Source of the DNA: Aestuariimicrobium soli
Lineage (GTDB): Bacteria > Actinomycetota > Actinomycetes > Propionibacteriales > Propionibacteriaceae
Length of the DNA: 64,000 bases
Assembly: GCF_051192575.1 (NCBI RefSeq)
Contig: NZ_JBPJSQ010000011.1
Location: forward strand, 1 to 64,000
Direction: 5' to 3'
A program made the position numbers and the translations under genes. Each line of letters starts with the position of its first letter. Within the stretch, counting starts at the first letter, position 1. The notes beneath the pieces are model-generated. The model did no database searches, was not told where the DNA came from, and saw only the letters and a list, made by a program, of their open reading frames with translations. Positions 1 to 10,780 of this stretch are shown piece after piece.

Positions 1-17
1 CAGGGTGGAGTCAGGGT

Positions 18-1265
18 GTCAGTGCAACACGTTGTTCGGAGGTGTTGCATGCGTCGTGGGAATCCGGGTTACCCGGGGTGGATGCGGGAGTGGGTGCTGT
101 GGTTGGCGGCGTCGGGGTACTCGGCGCAGAGGGCCGCGGATCAGGTGGGTGTGAGCGCGGGGACGGCTGCTGGTTGGTTGCATGCTGCTGGCATGGATCT
201 GAAGCGTGGTCGTCATGGCGGTCTGGTTGTTGAGGTCGAGGTTGTACGGCCGGTGCTGCCGCACCCGGCGCCGTCACACGGGGCCCGGTTGTCGTTGGCG
301 GATCGGACGTTGATCCATGTCGGGTTGGTCCAGCGGTGGTCGTTACGGCGCATCGCCGGCCAGCTGGGGGTGTCGGCGTCGACGGTCAGCCGAGAGATCG
401 CCCGCAACTCGACACCGACCGGGTATCGGGCTGAGGCTGCCGAGACCGCGGCCGCGGGCCGTCGGGGACGTCCGAAACGGTCAAGGTTGGACGATCCCGT
501 GCTGCGGCAACGGGTCGTCGAGGGGTTGAACTCTCACTGGTCGCCCCGGCAGGTGTCGATCCGTCTGGCGGCGCAGCATGGCAAAGATGGTTCCGTGAGC
601 CACGAGACGATCTACCAGGCCCTCTACGTCCAGGGCAGGGGTTCCCTGCGCGAGGAACTGAGGATCGACAAGGCACTGCGATCCGGACGGACCCACCGCA
701 TCCCCCACTCGAAGCTACCGCCCCGGACGGGACGACCATGGCTGCAGGGTCATCACATCTCCACACGACCGGCCGAGGCAGCCGATCGAGCGATCCCGGG
801 CCACTGGGAGGGTGACTTGGTCCTCGGAGCACGCAACCAGACCGCCATCATCACCTTGGTCGAACGCGCCTCACGGTTCGTCCTGCTCCATCGGCTGCCC
901 GACCAACACGACAGCACCACCGTTGTCGACGCGTTGATCGCCATGGCCGCCACCCTGCCAGCGCAGATGCAGATGAAGTCACTCACCTGGGACCAAGGAT
1001 CCGAGATGGCCGAGCACCCCACGTTCAGCCTCGCCACCCACACCCAGGTCTACTTCTGCGACCCCCACAGCCCGTGGCAACGAGGCAGCAACGAGAACAC
1101 CAACGGCCTGATCCGCGACTTCTGGCCAAAACCCACCGACTTCGCCCAGATCACCGACGCCGAGATCCTCCACGTCCAGAACCTCCTCAACGACCGACCC
1201 CGCGAAACTCTCAACGCCCTCACCCCACGTGAGAAACTGCAACAACTACTCACCGTTGCACTGAC
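18..1265 (+). mobile_element. IS30-family insertion sequence
   Basis: The element is bounded by an 11-bp perfect inverted repeat, GTCAGTGCAAC at 18-28 and its reverse complement at 1255-1265. Outside this core the two flanks do not match, so these positions are taken as the ends. It holds one transposase gene. The transposase stop codon (1270-1272) lies a few bases beyond the right repeat, so the last residues come from flanking DNA or the true end is slightly further out. Only 17 bases of left flank are visible, so a target duplication cannot be verified. The right flank is half of a hairpin also found at 4631-4666. Confidence 0.8.
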
Positions 1266-1272
1266 CGATTGA
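49..1272 (+). CDS. IS30-family transposase
   Basis: A DDE transposase of 407 residues that would cut and join the ends of its own element. Two helix-turn-helix regions come first: roughly residues 10-45, and about 83-118 with the typical IS30 pattern ending STVSREIARN. The catalytic acidic residues fit D256 (in GHWEGDLVLG), D315 (in LTWDQGSE) and E349 (in QRGSNENTNG), the usual IS30 spacing. The frame is intact and full length. The ATG at 49 is preferred to the in-frame GTG at 16 because GGAGG lies at 38-42, six bases upstream, and because the GTG lies inside the terminal repeat. The copy looks potentially active. Confidence 0.93.
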   Translation: MRRGNPGYPGWMREWVLWLAASGYSAQRAADQVGVSAGTAAGWLHAAGMDLKRGRHGGLVVEVEVVRPVLPHPAPSHGARLSLADRTLIHVGLVQRWSLRRIAGQLGVSASTVSREIARNSTPTGYRAEAAETAAAGRRGRPKRSRLDDPVLRQRVVEGLNSHWSPRQVSIRLAAQHGKDGSVSHETIYQALYVQGRGSLREELRIDKALRSGRTHRIPHSKLPPRTGRPWLQGHHISTRPAEAADRAIPGHWEGDLVLGARNQTAIITLVERASRFVLLHRLPDQHDSTTVVDALIAMAATLPAQMQMKSLTWDQGSEMAEHPTFSLATHTQVYFCDPHSPWQRGSNENTNGLIRDFWPKPTDFAQITDAEILHVQNLLNDRPRETLNALTPREKLQQLLTVALTD

Positions 1273-1277
1273 GACCA

Positions 1278-1306
1278 CCCAGGAGGATTCCTGGGAGTCG
1301 CACGTT
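1278..1306. terminator. Half of a terminator-like hairpin next to the IS
   Basis: CCCAGGA (1278-1284) pairs with TCCTGGG (1289-1295) around a 4-base loop and is followed by AGTCGCACGTTTT. The right half closely resembles the sodA/tadV hairpin at 4651-4680, including the bases after it (TTTTGGTGC and a GGTTTG). The expected left outer arm (GTGCGAC) is missing and IS sequence lies there instead. It sits between the convergent transposase and permease genes. Confidence 0.5.
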
Positions 1307-1367
1307 TTGGTGCGGGTTTGGGGGGAGGAGGGGGGAGGAGGGCGGACGATGGTCCCGACGGCCGGGA

Positions 1368-2969
1368 TCAGGTCTTTTCGTAGGTGACTCGCTTGAGGAC
1401 CTCGGGCCAGGTCTTGTCGAGGATGCTTCCTCCCCAGCGGACGCCCGCCCAGACGTAGAGCGGCCCCAGAATCACCGACGCCAGCAGCACCAGCCAGCTG
1501 AAACCGGGGCGGTCGAGGCTGATCACCGTCAGCACCGTGATCGGCAGCGACACCACGAAGCTGGCGACCATGCACACCACCGTCGACAGCAGTCCCACCA
1601 GGCCGCCACCCGACGACTTCCCGAAGGCGTTCTGCCCCGGCGGGGGAGCCGAGTACTGCCAGACCGCGCCCACCACCGACCCGACGCCAACTCCCGCAGC
1701 CGCAGCGCCGAAGGTGCCTCCGACCAGCCCCGGAGCCAGCGCCCACTGCCGCGAGAGCAGCAGGAAGACCACCGACAGCACCAGAGCGATCGGGGCCAGG
1801 ATGCACGACACCGCCAGCACGCGACCCCAGCGGTCGTCCCTGCCCGTGAGCCCCGAGACGATGTGCCCCCACAGGGCCGACCCGTCGTAGACGATCTCGG
1901 CGGCGACGGTCAGACCGGCCATCATCACCATGCCGCCGATGGGGTAGAGCGTGGTGGTGGCACGGGCGGCGCCCCCGAGTTCGGGGTTGAGCAGGATCGG
2001 CGTCGCCATCAGGATCGGCATCAGCACCACCGAGACGACCACCATCAGGTGCCGGGGATCGCGCCGCCAGTACCGCAGCGAGCGGGCGGCCACCGCCCCG
2101 GCCGGTGTGTGCGGGAACAGCCGATCGAGCCACGAGTTGGCCTTCACCTTGCTGCCATATCCGCCCGTGGTGAGCGGCGAGATGAGCGCCTCGTCCAACT
2201 GCCGTTCCCACAACCTCCACAACACGACCAGGAAACCGGACGACAGCACGAGCTTCACCAGCACCGACAACCAGGCCCCCTGCGAGGCCTCCCACGGCAT
2301 CGACCATGCCCACGCGACGGGCGTCCAGCCGACCACGCGAGCGATCGGGGTGAGCGTCGCCGTGAGGTCATGCACGTGCTCCATCACGGTGCGCTGCAGC
2401 ACCTGGATCGCCAGCCCGATCGTCAGGCCGAACAGTCCGAGGATCACGGCGGCCACGTCGCGCCACTTGCGCTGGGTGAACGCCGACGAGAAGTAGCTGG
2501 CCAGGGTGCGCGCCAGCAGCACGCAGGTGGGCACGCCGATCACCATCGCCACGATCGCCGCCACCAACTCGCCGGCACTGTGCGACCAGGTGATCACCTG
2601 CCCGATGCCGAGCGCAATGGTCACCAGCGCGCCGACTCCGGTGAGGCTGGCCGCCAGCAGCCCCGGCATCAGTTGCCGGGCCCGCACGGGGAAGAGGGCG
2701 AATCGTCCGGGGTCGAGGGTCTGGTCCATGCCGGCCACCAGCAGCGTGACCAGCGGCCACACCAGGGTGACCAGCCCGAACCCGAGGGTCGTGACAATGC
2801 CGGCCAGCACCACCGGCTGCGCGCGCAGCGCCGTCAGACCGGCCAGCGCGGCCGCGACGAACCCGAGGCCGTAGAGGTAGCCGATGATGATGGCGATCAT
2901 CACCCCGACATTGCGTCGGGCCGACCGCCAGCCGAGCTTCAGTTGGAGTCGGACGAGCGTCCCAACCAC
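1368..2969 (-). CDS. ABC-2 type transporter permease
   Basis: Integral membrane protein of 533 residues with about a dozen hydrophobic segments, beginning with a short basic stretch and a first membrane helix near residue 25. It would form the channel of an ABC exporter with the ATPase encoded just upstream. Its GTG start at 2969 lies inside the end of that ATPase gene (31-bp overlap), which indicates translational coupling. The substrate cannot be told from sequence; such pairs export drugs, lipids or peptides. It ends convergently with the IS element. Confidence 0.82.
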   Translation of the reverse strand: MVGTLVRLQLKLGWRSARRNVGVMIAIIIGYLYGLGFVAAALAGLTALRAQPVVLAGIVTTLGFGLVTLVWPLVTLLVAGMDQTLDPGRFALFPVRARQLMPGLLAASLTGVGALVTIALGIGQVITWSHSAGELVAAIVAMVIGVPTCVLLARTLASYFSSAFTQRKWRDVAAVILGLFGLTIGLAIQVLQRTVMEHVHDLTATLTPIARVVGWTPVAWAWSMPWEASQGAWLSVLVKLVLSSGFLVVLWRLWERQLDEALISPLTTGGYGSKVKANSWLDRLFPHTPAGAVAARSLRYWRRDPRHLMVVVSVVLMPILMATPILLNPELGGAARATTTLYPIGGMVMMAGLTVAAEIVYDGSALWGHIVSGLTGRDDRWGRVLAVSCILAPIALVLSVVFLLLSRQWALAPGLVGGTFGAAAAGVGVGSVVGAVWQYSAPPPGQNAFGKSSGGGLVGLLSTVVCMVASFVVSLPITVLTVISLDRPGFSWLVLLASVILGPLYVWAGVRWGGSILDKTWPEVLKRVTYEKT

Positions 2970-3778
2970 GACATGGCCTCCCCTCCGACGTACTGGGCAC
3001 CGCCGACGAGCTCGACGAAGCGATCCTGCAGCGGCTTGCCCTGCTTGACCTCGTCGGTGGGTCCGACGGCGAGCACGCGGCCCCCGGCGATCACCCCGAC
3101 GGCGTCACACAGCGACTCCACCAGCTCCATCACGTGCGACGAGATCACCACGGTGCCGCCGGCGCCGACGAACTGCTTGAGCATCGCCCGGATTCCTTGG
3201 CTCGACACCGGGTCGACCGCCTCGAGCGGCTCGTCGAGCAGCAGCAGCCGAGGGTTGTGGATCAGCGCGCACGCCAGCCCGATCTTCTTCGTCATGCCCG
3301 CGGAGTAGTCGACCACGAGGGTGTCCGCGTCGGCCGTCAGCCCCAGCGCCGCCAGCAGTGCCTCGCTGCGATCGGTGATCTCGGACGAGGGCACTCGCCG
3401 CATCTGGCCCACGAACCGGAGAAGCTCTCGTCCGCTCAAACGGTCGAACAGACGCATGCCGTCGGGCAGCACCCCCATGTGGGCCTTGGCGCGGATGGGG
3501 TCGTGCCAGACGTCGTCGCCCCAGATGCGTACGCCGCCGGCATCGGGACGAAGCAGCCCCGTCGCCATCGACAAGGTGGTGGTCTTGCCGGCCCCGTTGG
3601 GCCCGACGAGCCCGAACAGACAGCCGGCGGGAACCAGCAGCGACAGGTCGTCCACGGCGACCTTCGCGCCGAACCGCTTGGTGAGACCCCTGATCTCGAG
3701 TGCCGGCACACCTCCCGGCGGGGGTGGTGGCGCCAGAGTGGTCGTGGTCTGCTGGGTGGGGGGCTGGGGTTCACTCAC
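2939..3778 (-). CDS. ABC transporter ATP-binding protein
   Basis: Cytoplasmic ATPase of about 279 residues that would energise the permease at 1368-2969. It has a Walker A motif GPNGAGKT (about residues 59-66), a signature motif in a divergent form (YSAGM, about 158-162) and Walker B LLLLDEP (about 179-185). The first ~25 residues are proline- and threonine-rich and not part of the fold. The start is taken as the GTG at 3778 (VSEPQPP); an upstream in-frame GTG is possible because the ribosome-binding sequence GAGGGG lies very close. It is transcribed divergently from sodA, sharing a ~130-bp promoter region in which I see no clear operator. Confidence 0.85.
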   Translation of the reverse strand: MSEPQPPTQQTTTTLAPPPPPGGVPALEIRGLTKRFGAKVAVDDLSLLVPAGCLFGLVGPNGAGKTTTLSMATGLLRPDAGGVRIWGDDVWHDPIRAKAHMGVLPDGMRLFDRLSGRELLRFVGQMRRVPSSEITDRSEALLAALGLTADADTLVVDYSAGMTKKIGLACALIHNPRLLLLDEPLEAVDPVSSQGIRAMLKQFVGAGGTVVISSHVMELVESLCDAVGVIAGGRVLAVGPTDEVKQGKPLQDRFVELVGGAQYVGGEAMSWLGRSSDSN

Positions 3779-3908
3779 CCCCTCATCCAATCCCACATGC
3801 CGGTCACCCGGAATGCGACCATCGTCGATTCCGTTGAACCAAGGACGGATGAGGGATTGAATGGACCTCGTCCCCGTACGAAGCGTGAACCGCAACGAAA
3901 GGCGAAAC

Positions 3909-4520
3909 ATGGCTGTCTACACCCTGCCCGACCTCGACTACGACTACTCGGCGCTGGCGCCCCACATCGCGCCCGAGATCATGGAGCTGCACCACAGCAA
4001 GCACCATGCCGCCTACGTCGCGGGGGCCAACACCGCCCTGGAGAAGCTGGCCGAGGCGCGGGAGAAGAACGACTTCGGGGCCGTCAACAAGCTCGAGAAG
4101 GACCTGGCCTTCCACCTCGGTGGTCACGTGAACCACTCGGTCTTCTGGAAGAACATGTCGCCCGAGGGTGGCGAGCGTCCCGACGGCGAGCTGGCCGCGG
4201 CGATCGACGAGTACTTCGGATCGTTCGAGGGCTTCCAGAACCACTTCAACGAGAACGCCAAGGCCCTGCAGGGGTCCGGTTGGTCGATGCTCGTGTGGGA
4301 CCTGCTGGGCAAGCGTCTGAACGTGGCGCAGCTGTTCGACCAGCAGGGCAACCTGCCGGCCGGTCAGGTGCCGGTGCTGCAGCTCGACATGTGGGAGCAC
4401 GCCTACTACCTGCAGTACAAGAACGTGAAGGCCGACTACGTCACCGCCTGGTGGAACGTCATCAACTGGGCCGACGTGAACGAGCGCTTCACCAAGGCCA
4501 AGGCTGCCGACCTGATCTGA
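3909..4520 (+). CDS. sodA: Superoxide dismutase, Fe/Mn type
   Basis: Cytoplasmic enzyme of 203 residues converting superoxide to peroxide and oxygen. It shows the full Fe/Mn-SOD pattern: His28 in ELHHSKHHAAYV, the second metal-binding segment LGGHVNHSVFWKNM, and the C-terminal DMWEHAYYLQYKN containing the last Asp and His ligands. Metal preference (Fe, Mn or either) cannot be decided here. The ATG at 3909 is chosen over an in-frame ATG at 3861 because family members begin with the YTLPDL segment and AAAGG precedes it. The 3' end is unusual: the bases around the stop codon recur in the 31-bp repeats that follow. Confidence 0.96.
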   Translation: MAVYTLPDLDYDYSALAPHIAPEIMELHHSKHHAAYVAGANTALEKLAEAREKNDFGAVNKLEKDLAFHLGGHVNHSVFWKNMSPEGGERPDGELAAAIDEYFGSFEGFQNHFNENAKALQGSGWSMLVWDLLGKRLNVAQLFDQQGNLPAGQVPVLQLDMWEHAYYLQYKNVKADYVTAWWNVINWADVNERFTKAKAADLI

Positions 4521-4531
4521 GTCACCGACGC

Positions 4532-4620
4532 GTGATCTGAGGGCGCTACGCGCAGACCCGCTGTGATCTGAGGGCGCTACGCGCAGACCCGCTGTGATCT
4601 GAGGGCGCTACGCGCAGACT
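4532..4620 (+). repeat. 31-bp tandem repeat, nearly three copies, behind sodA
   Basis: Units start at 4532, 4563 and 4594, each opening with GTGATCTGAGGGCGCTACGC; the third is cut at 27 bases. The unit begins with TGATCTGAG, which is also the sequence around the sodA stop codon, so the array probably arose by duplication from the gene end. There are no spacers, so it is not CRISPR. It separates the sodA stop from its terminator. Confidence 0.9.
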
Positions 4621-4630
4621 CTCAGGAAAC

Positions 4631-4670
4631 GGTGCGACCCCCAGGAACTTTCCTGGGGGTCGCACCTTTT
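4631..4670. terminator. Bidirectional terminator between sodA and the tad operon
   Basis: A perfect 16-bp stem (4631-4646 with 4651-4666), loop ACTT, followed by TTTT on the plus strand; the minus-strand side has GTTT. It lies between the convergent sodA and tadV genes and can end both transcripts. Confidence 0.9.
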
Positions 4671-4703
4671 GGTGCCGGTTTGCGGTGGGAAGACGGGTGG
4701 TGG

Positions 4704-5300
4704 TCACCAGCCCAGCAGCGCTGCCGCCGCCGGCGCCAGCAGCACTCCCGCCACCATGAACGGACCGAACGCGACGTCAGTGGTCCGCCCCGCTCGCCGC
4801 GCCACCAGCAGCACCACCCCGACGACCGCGAACAGGGCGAACGCCACGAAGATGCCGACCAGCCCCATGCGCAGGCCATGCACCACTGCGCCGGCGGTCA
4901 GACCCCCGACCCACCCGAGTGCCGTCCCGGTGGTGAGCCCGAGTTTCACGTCTCCCAGCCCGAACCCGCTCGGGTTGATGAAGGCGATCACGAACAGCAC
5001 CACCGCGGTCACCAGACCGGTCACCAGGGCCGCCAGCCATCGTCGCCACTCGCCGTGAGCCGCGGCCGGCAGCAGCAGCGCCACGAGCACGAGCGGGTAG
5101 GGGAGCAGCGTGAACCGGTCGGGCAGGTCGTGACGGACGAGGTCGGTGGCCACTCCGGCGCCCCACGCCCAGGCGAGGACGGCGAAGGCGGGGAGAGCCC
5201 ACATGTCGTTCAGCACCAGGGCGGCCCAGACCAGCACCACCAAGGCCGTGACCAGGTAAACCCAGCGGGGAACGGCGGCGACGGGCGTGCCTTCGGTCAC
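4704..5300 (-). CDS. tadV: Prepilin peptidase, A24 family (TadV/CpaA-like)
   Basis: Membrane aspartic protease of 198 residues that would cleave the Flp prepilin encoded at the other end of the operon. The two catalytic aspartates are visible: one in the TDLVRHDLPDRF loop and one in the conserved GLGDVKLG motif. Several hydrophobic segments surround them. The GTG start at 5300 overlaps the tadC stop by four bases (GTGA), so the two are coupled. It is the last gene of the Tad operon, ending just before the bidirectional terminator. Confidence 0.88.
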   Translation of the reverse strand: MTEGTPVAAVPRWVYLVTALVVLVWAALVLNDMWALPAFAVLAWAWGAGVATDLVRHDLPDRFTLLPYPLVLVALLLPAAAHGEWRRWLAALVTGLVTAVVLFVIAFINPSGFGLGDVKLGLTTGTALGWVGGLTAGAVVHGLRMGLVGIFVAFALFAVVGVVLLVARRAGRTTDVAFGPFMVAGVLLAPAAAALLGW

Positions 5301-6175
5301 CCGATGACCTTGGACAGCGTGCCGATGATGTTGATCACCGCCGGGCCAAGGATGACCAGGAAGATCACCGGCAAGATACAGATGATCAGGGGGAACACCA
5401 CCTTGACCGGGATCTCCATGGCCTTCTTCTCGGCGAGCTGGCGGCGCATGACGCGCATCTCGTCTGCCTGTGAGGTGAGCACGGCGGCGAGCGGAATGCC
5501 GTAGGCCTCGGCCTGGATGACGGTGCGGGTGAAGCGGCGCAGGGGGGCCGAACCGGTGCGGCGGGCCAGATCTTCGTAGGCGTTGCGCCGTGACTGCCCG
5601 ACCTGGATGTCCTGCAGGGTCCGCACGAGTTCGCGGGCCAACACACTGCGTCCGCTCCTGGCGACGCGCACCATGGCGGCGTCGAATCCGAGGCCAGCCT
5701 GCACGGCAATCGTCATCTGGTCCAGCGTGTCGGGCAGGGCGAGGTCGATCGCCTCTCGCCGCTTGAGGAAGGTGTTGTAGAGCAGCAGGTCGGGCAGAAA
5801 GTAACCGAGCACGGTGAGCACGAGCAGCATGATCACCAGCAGTGGTTTGCCGCCGGCCACCCACGACACCACCGTGAGCACGCCGAAGAACAGTGAGGCC
5901 AGCACCTTGATGGAGAGCAACTGGTCGACCGTCCAGCCACCCGGGAATCCGGCTCTGGCGAGCGCCAACTCCAGAGCATTGCGCCGCTTCGGGGTGTCGA
6001 TGAAGCGAGCGAACCCGAGGTTTCCTTGGGTGCGACGCGTGCTGGCGATCGGCGTCTCGGAACCACGGCCCAAGTTCGAGACCGCCCGGGCCCGCACCGG
6101 GTCGGGGCCGGCGAACAGCAGCGTCAGCACGATCGTGGTGCCGAGGGCGAAGGCTGCAACAGCGACGTAGATCAT
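5297..6175 (-). CDS. tadC: Tad pilus inner-membrane platform protein TadC
   Basis: A 292-residue T2SF-type membrane protein with an N-terminal helix, a pair of helices near residues 85-130 and a C-terminal hydrophobic segment ending in an LVILGPAVINIIG-like stretch. With TadB it forms the membrane platform on which pilin subunits are added, driven by the TadA ATPase. It begins seven bases after tadB and overlaps tadV by four, as expected for one polycistronic message. Confidence 0.88.
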   Translation of the reverse strand: MIYVAVAAFALGTTIVLTLLFAGPDPVRARAVSNLGRGSETPIASTRRTQGNLGFARFIDTPKRRNALELALARAGFPGGWTVDQLLSIKVLASLFFGVLTVVSWVAGGKPLLVIMLLVLTVLGYFLPDLLLYNTFLKRREAIDLALPDTLDQMTIAVQAGLGFDAAMVRVARSGRSVLARELVRTLQDIQVGQSRRNAYEDLARRTGSAPLRRFTRTVIQAEAYGIPLAAVLTSQADEMRVMRRQLAEKKAMEIPVKVVFPLIICILPVIFLVILGPAVINIIGTLSKVIG

Positions 6176-6182
6176 GGCGACC

Positions 6183-7127
6183 TCAGTACTTGATCCGGAC
6201 GACGGAGCGCAGCCACAGACTGCCGACGACGAGCAGAACCACCGCGAGCCCGATGATCACCCAGCCGAGCACGTTGGTGAACAGCACCCCGACGTAGCCG
6301 GGGTTGACCAGCAGCAGCAACCCCAGAATCACGAAGGGCAGCAACACCAGCACGATCGCCGACAGCCGACCCTCCGCGCTGAGCGACTGCACCTGGCGGC
6401 GCAGTTGGGCGCGTTGACGGATGGTCTGGGAGACGTTGTCGAGCACATCGGCGAGGTTGCCGCCGACCTCGCGGTTGATGGTCACCGCCTGCCCGATCCA
6501 CGAGAAGTCCTCGCTGCGCATGCGCCTGGCGGTGTTCTCCATCGTCTCGGCGAGCGAGCGCCCGAGGCGCAGCTCGTTGGTGATGCGCACGAACTCCTCA
6601 TTCGTGGGGGCCTGGGCCTCTCGTCCGACGGCGGCCATCGCCTGCGGGAACGAGTAGCCCGAGCGCAGGCCGCCGGCGAGCATCTGGGCAGTTTCGTCGA
6701 GCTGGTTCGAGAACGATGTGCGCCGATGGTCGGTGCGTAGCGACACGATCAGTACCGAGACCAAGGGCACGGCCACCAGCATCACCAGAGCCAGCAGGGG
6801 CAGCCTCAACAGCAGTCCCAGAGCGACCGCCGCCAGGGTCGCCGATCCGGTGAGCACCACATAGTGGCTCGCAGGGGTCTTGATGCCTGCCAGTTCCAGG
6901 CGCTCGGCCAGGGCGCTGTTCCGGCTGGTCAGCACGCGGTCGACCCCGCCGGTGACGCGCTCGGCCACCCCGCTCAGGGGCCCCGCCTGCTGCACCACTC
7001 CAGGTCGCCGACGGCTACGTGAGACCACCTTCGGACGAGGGGCGACGATCAGCAGCAGCAGGATGATGAAGGCCACCAGACCGGCGGTGGCCGCCAGCGA
7101 GAGTTGCCAGTCAGGAAGCCAGGACAC
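6183..7127 (-). CDS. tadB: Tad pilus inner-membrane platform protein TadB
   Basis: A 314-residue membrane protein: an N-terminal helix (LVAFIILLLLIVA), a basic cytoplasmic stretch, a central helix pair, a T2SF-like cytoplasmic domain (containing the LDETAQMLAGGLRSGYSFPQ region) and C-terminal helices. It is the partner of TadC in the pilus assembly platform. It follows tadA after 24 bases. Confidence 0.88.
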   Translation of the reverse strand: MSWLPDWQLSLAATAGLVAFIILLLLIVAPRPKVVSRSRRRPGVVQQAGPLSGVAERVTGGVDRVLTSRNSALAERLELAGIKTPASHYVVLTGSATLAAVALGLLLRLPLLALVMLVAVPLVSVLIVSLRTDHRRTSFSNQLDETAQMLAGGLRSGYSFPQAMAAVGREAQAPTNEEFVRITNELRLGRSLAETMENTARRMRSEDFSWIGQAVTINREVGGNLADVLDNVSQTIRQRAQLRRQVQSLSAEGRLSAIVLVLLPFVILGLLLLVNPGYVGVLFTNVLGWVIIGLAVVLLVVGSLWLRSVVRIKY

Positions 7128-7151
7128 GGTGGGCCTGCCTGCTCGGGCGCG

Positions 7152-8848
<1,697 letters not shown>

Positions 8849-8852
<4 letters not shown>

Positions 8853-10000
8853 GCCCCCTCCTTGCGGCGACCGAACAGCGACCGCTTGGCCTGCGGTTCG
8901 GGGCGTCCCACCAGCCGGCCCACGACGCCGTCGAGCTCGCGGGTGATCTTGTCCTTACCTCGGGTCTGCAGCAAGGGGATGCCTTGGTTCACCGAGATGG
9001 GAATCAACGACGAGGTGGGCAGCACGGTGTCGACCTTGGCCCCGATGGTTGCCTCGACATCAGCAACGGTCAGCCCGCGCGAGGGGTCGGCAAAGTTCAG
9101 CACGATCTGGCGCGACTCCATCAGCATCGACAGCTCATTCAGAGTCTCGATCTCCTTGCGGAGCCCGCGAACCCCCGGCACGTCCAGACCCGTGACCAGC
9201 ACGAGATCGCTGGTCTGGTCGAGAGCAGCCAGCGTGGCCTCGGACAATCCCGGGGCGGTGTCGATGACCACATGGGCGAAGTCGAGCGCGAGAGTGGTGA
9301 TCAGATTGGTGATCTCGGTGGCGGTGATGCTGTCGGCGGCAACCGGATCGTCCGATCCTGCGACGACCCACAGCCCCGTCTCGTGGCGAGTCAGGTAGGG
9401 CTTGAGGGCGAGCGGGTCGCCAGCCGCGGCAGCGCGGGCCGTGTCGGGGAGCGCGTACTCGGGGGTGAGGTTCAGGGCGCTGGCTACGTCGCCGAAGTGC
9501 AGGTCGAGGTCGACGAGCACGGTGGGTTCGCCGGTTGCCTGCGCCAGCCCGATGGCCACATTGGTGGTGACAGTCGTCTTGCCGACGCCGCCCTTGGGCG
9601 ACGCGACGGTGACGACTCGCCCCCGACGGGTGTGCTGGGCCGCCGCCTGCACGCGCCGGTTCCGGTCGATCGCCTCCCGCAAGGCCGCGGGGTCGGCGGT
9701 CGGCGACACGAGATCGCGCGCGCCGGCGCGCATGGCCGGCAGGCCGAGGCTGACGTCGTCACTGAGCAGCACCACGGGAGTGCCGAATCGTTGCACGGCC
9801 CAGGTCGTGATCGCCAACGCCTCCTGCGGGTCGGAGGTGGCCTCGATGAGCACCAGGTCGGGGTCGGCCCCGAGATGTTGCGCGACCAACTGGGCGTTCC
9901 TCGTCTGGTCGCCCGTGAGCGGCGTCACCTGACCACCACTGGCCTGGGTGACCCGCTCGACCGTGTTCGGAGTCTGCGCCAGCAGCACCAGCCCGCTCAC
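8849..10000 (-). CDS. tadZ: Pilus localisation ATPase, TadZ/CpaE-like
   Basis: A MinD/ParA-superfamily protein of 383 residues. Residues ~1-120 form a receiver-like domain (VLLSDDVSLGLPAMRAGA), and the ATPase domain begins with the deviant Walker A motif SPKGGVGKTT near residue 134. In Tad systems this protein places the assembly machine in the cell. It overlaps both neighbours by four bases. Confidence 0.88.
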
Positions 10001-10761
10001 GAGCCCGACTCCGCGCTCGCCGAGCTGGTGGGCACGGTGACCGGCGGTTCACCGTTGGGGTCGCCCCACACGATCAGCTTGCCGTCGTCGGTCTTCGAGT
10101 TCTCCCGCTCGAGCGTGAGCCAGACCGTGCCGTGTTCGGCGGCCCAGATGATGCGGTCGGCCTGCGTGTTCGAGACCGCCAAGGTGACGTACTTGGTGCC
10201 GGGAGCCTGAGGAGGGGCGCTCTCGTCGGTCGACGGTTGGGTCTCGGCGTCGGCGACCCGGGTCACCAGGATCTTGTGGACGAACGGGTAGGTGTAGTGC
10301 ACCGAGTTGGTGTCGACCCAGGACAGATCGACGCCGACGGTGTTGCCGGCCTTGAGCTCGCCGCCCAGCAGCCGTTCCGGTGCGAGCTTGATGGTGATCT
10401 GGACGAGCTCCTCCGGCACGGTCACCTCGTCATTGGTGAGGGCCTCGGGCGTGGTGAAGCGTGAGCTGAACAACTGCTCCCCAGGATGCAGCGTCGTGTC
10501 GGCCACCAAACCGTTGAGGGTCGCGAGGTTGGTCACGACACCCGGGGCGACCGCCACGCGGGGGAGGCGGGCCACGTCGATGTTGGTGCCGAGCTCGACG
10601 GCCTGTCCCTTCGGGATCTCCTGGGTGACGACGAAGACTTCGACCGGATCGAGCTTGCGCATGGCCCGGGCGTCGGCATTGCGCACGTAGAGGGCGATCA
10701 TGGCGACGCCGGCGAGGGCCAGGACGCTGGCAAGGATGGCGGCGACGACGCGTCGTTTCAT
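9997..10761 (-). CDS. cpaB: Flp pilus assembly protein CpaB/RcpC-like, SAF domain
   Basis: A 254-residue protein with one N-terminal membrane anchor (residues ~5-27), then an SAF-like segment (EVFVVTQEIPKGQAVELG) and an RcpC-like domain. In diderms CpaB partners the outer-membrane secretin; no secretin gene exists here, so in this monoderm it probably acts at the membrane/wall interface. It overlaps tadZ by four bases and follows the TadG-like gene after 19 bases. Confidence 0.85.
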   Translation of the reverse strand: MKRRVVAAILASVLALAGVAMIALYVRNADARAMRKLDPVEVFVVTQEIPKGQAVELGTNIDVARLPRVAVAPGVVTNLATLNGLVADTTLHPGEQLFSSRFTTPEALTNDEVTVPEELVQITIKLAPERLLGGELKAGNTVGVDLSWVDTNSVHYTYPFVHKILVTRVADAETQPSTDESAPPQAPGTKYVTLAVSNTQADRIIWAAEHGTVWLTLERENSKTDDGKLIVWGDPNGEPPVTVPTSSASAESGS

Positions 10762-10780
10762 GAGAGGCAGGGTTCCTGGT

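Noticed and set aside
16..48. Upstream GTG start for the transposase
   Set aside because: It lies in the terminal inverted repeat and has no ribosome-binding site; the ATG at 49 has GGAGG at correct distance.
1269..3308. 679-codon plus-strand open frame
   Set aside because: It is antisense to the ABC permease and ATPase, is rich in His/Gln/Arg/Asp repeats, and has no domain; a shadow of the minus-strand genes.
4532..4620. Possible CRISPR array (31-bp repeats)
   Set aside because: The units are directly adjacent with no spacers, only three in number, and begin with sodA sequence.
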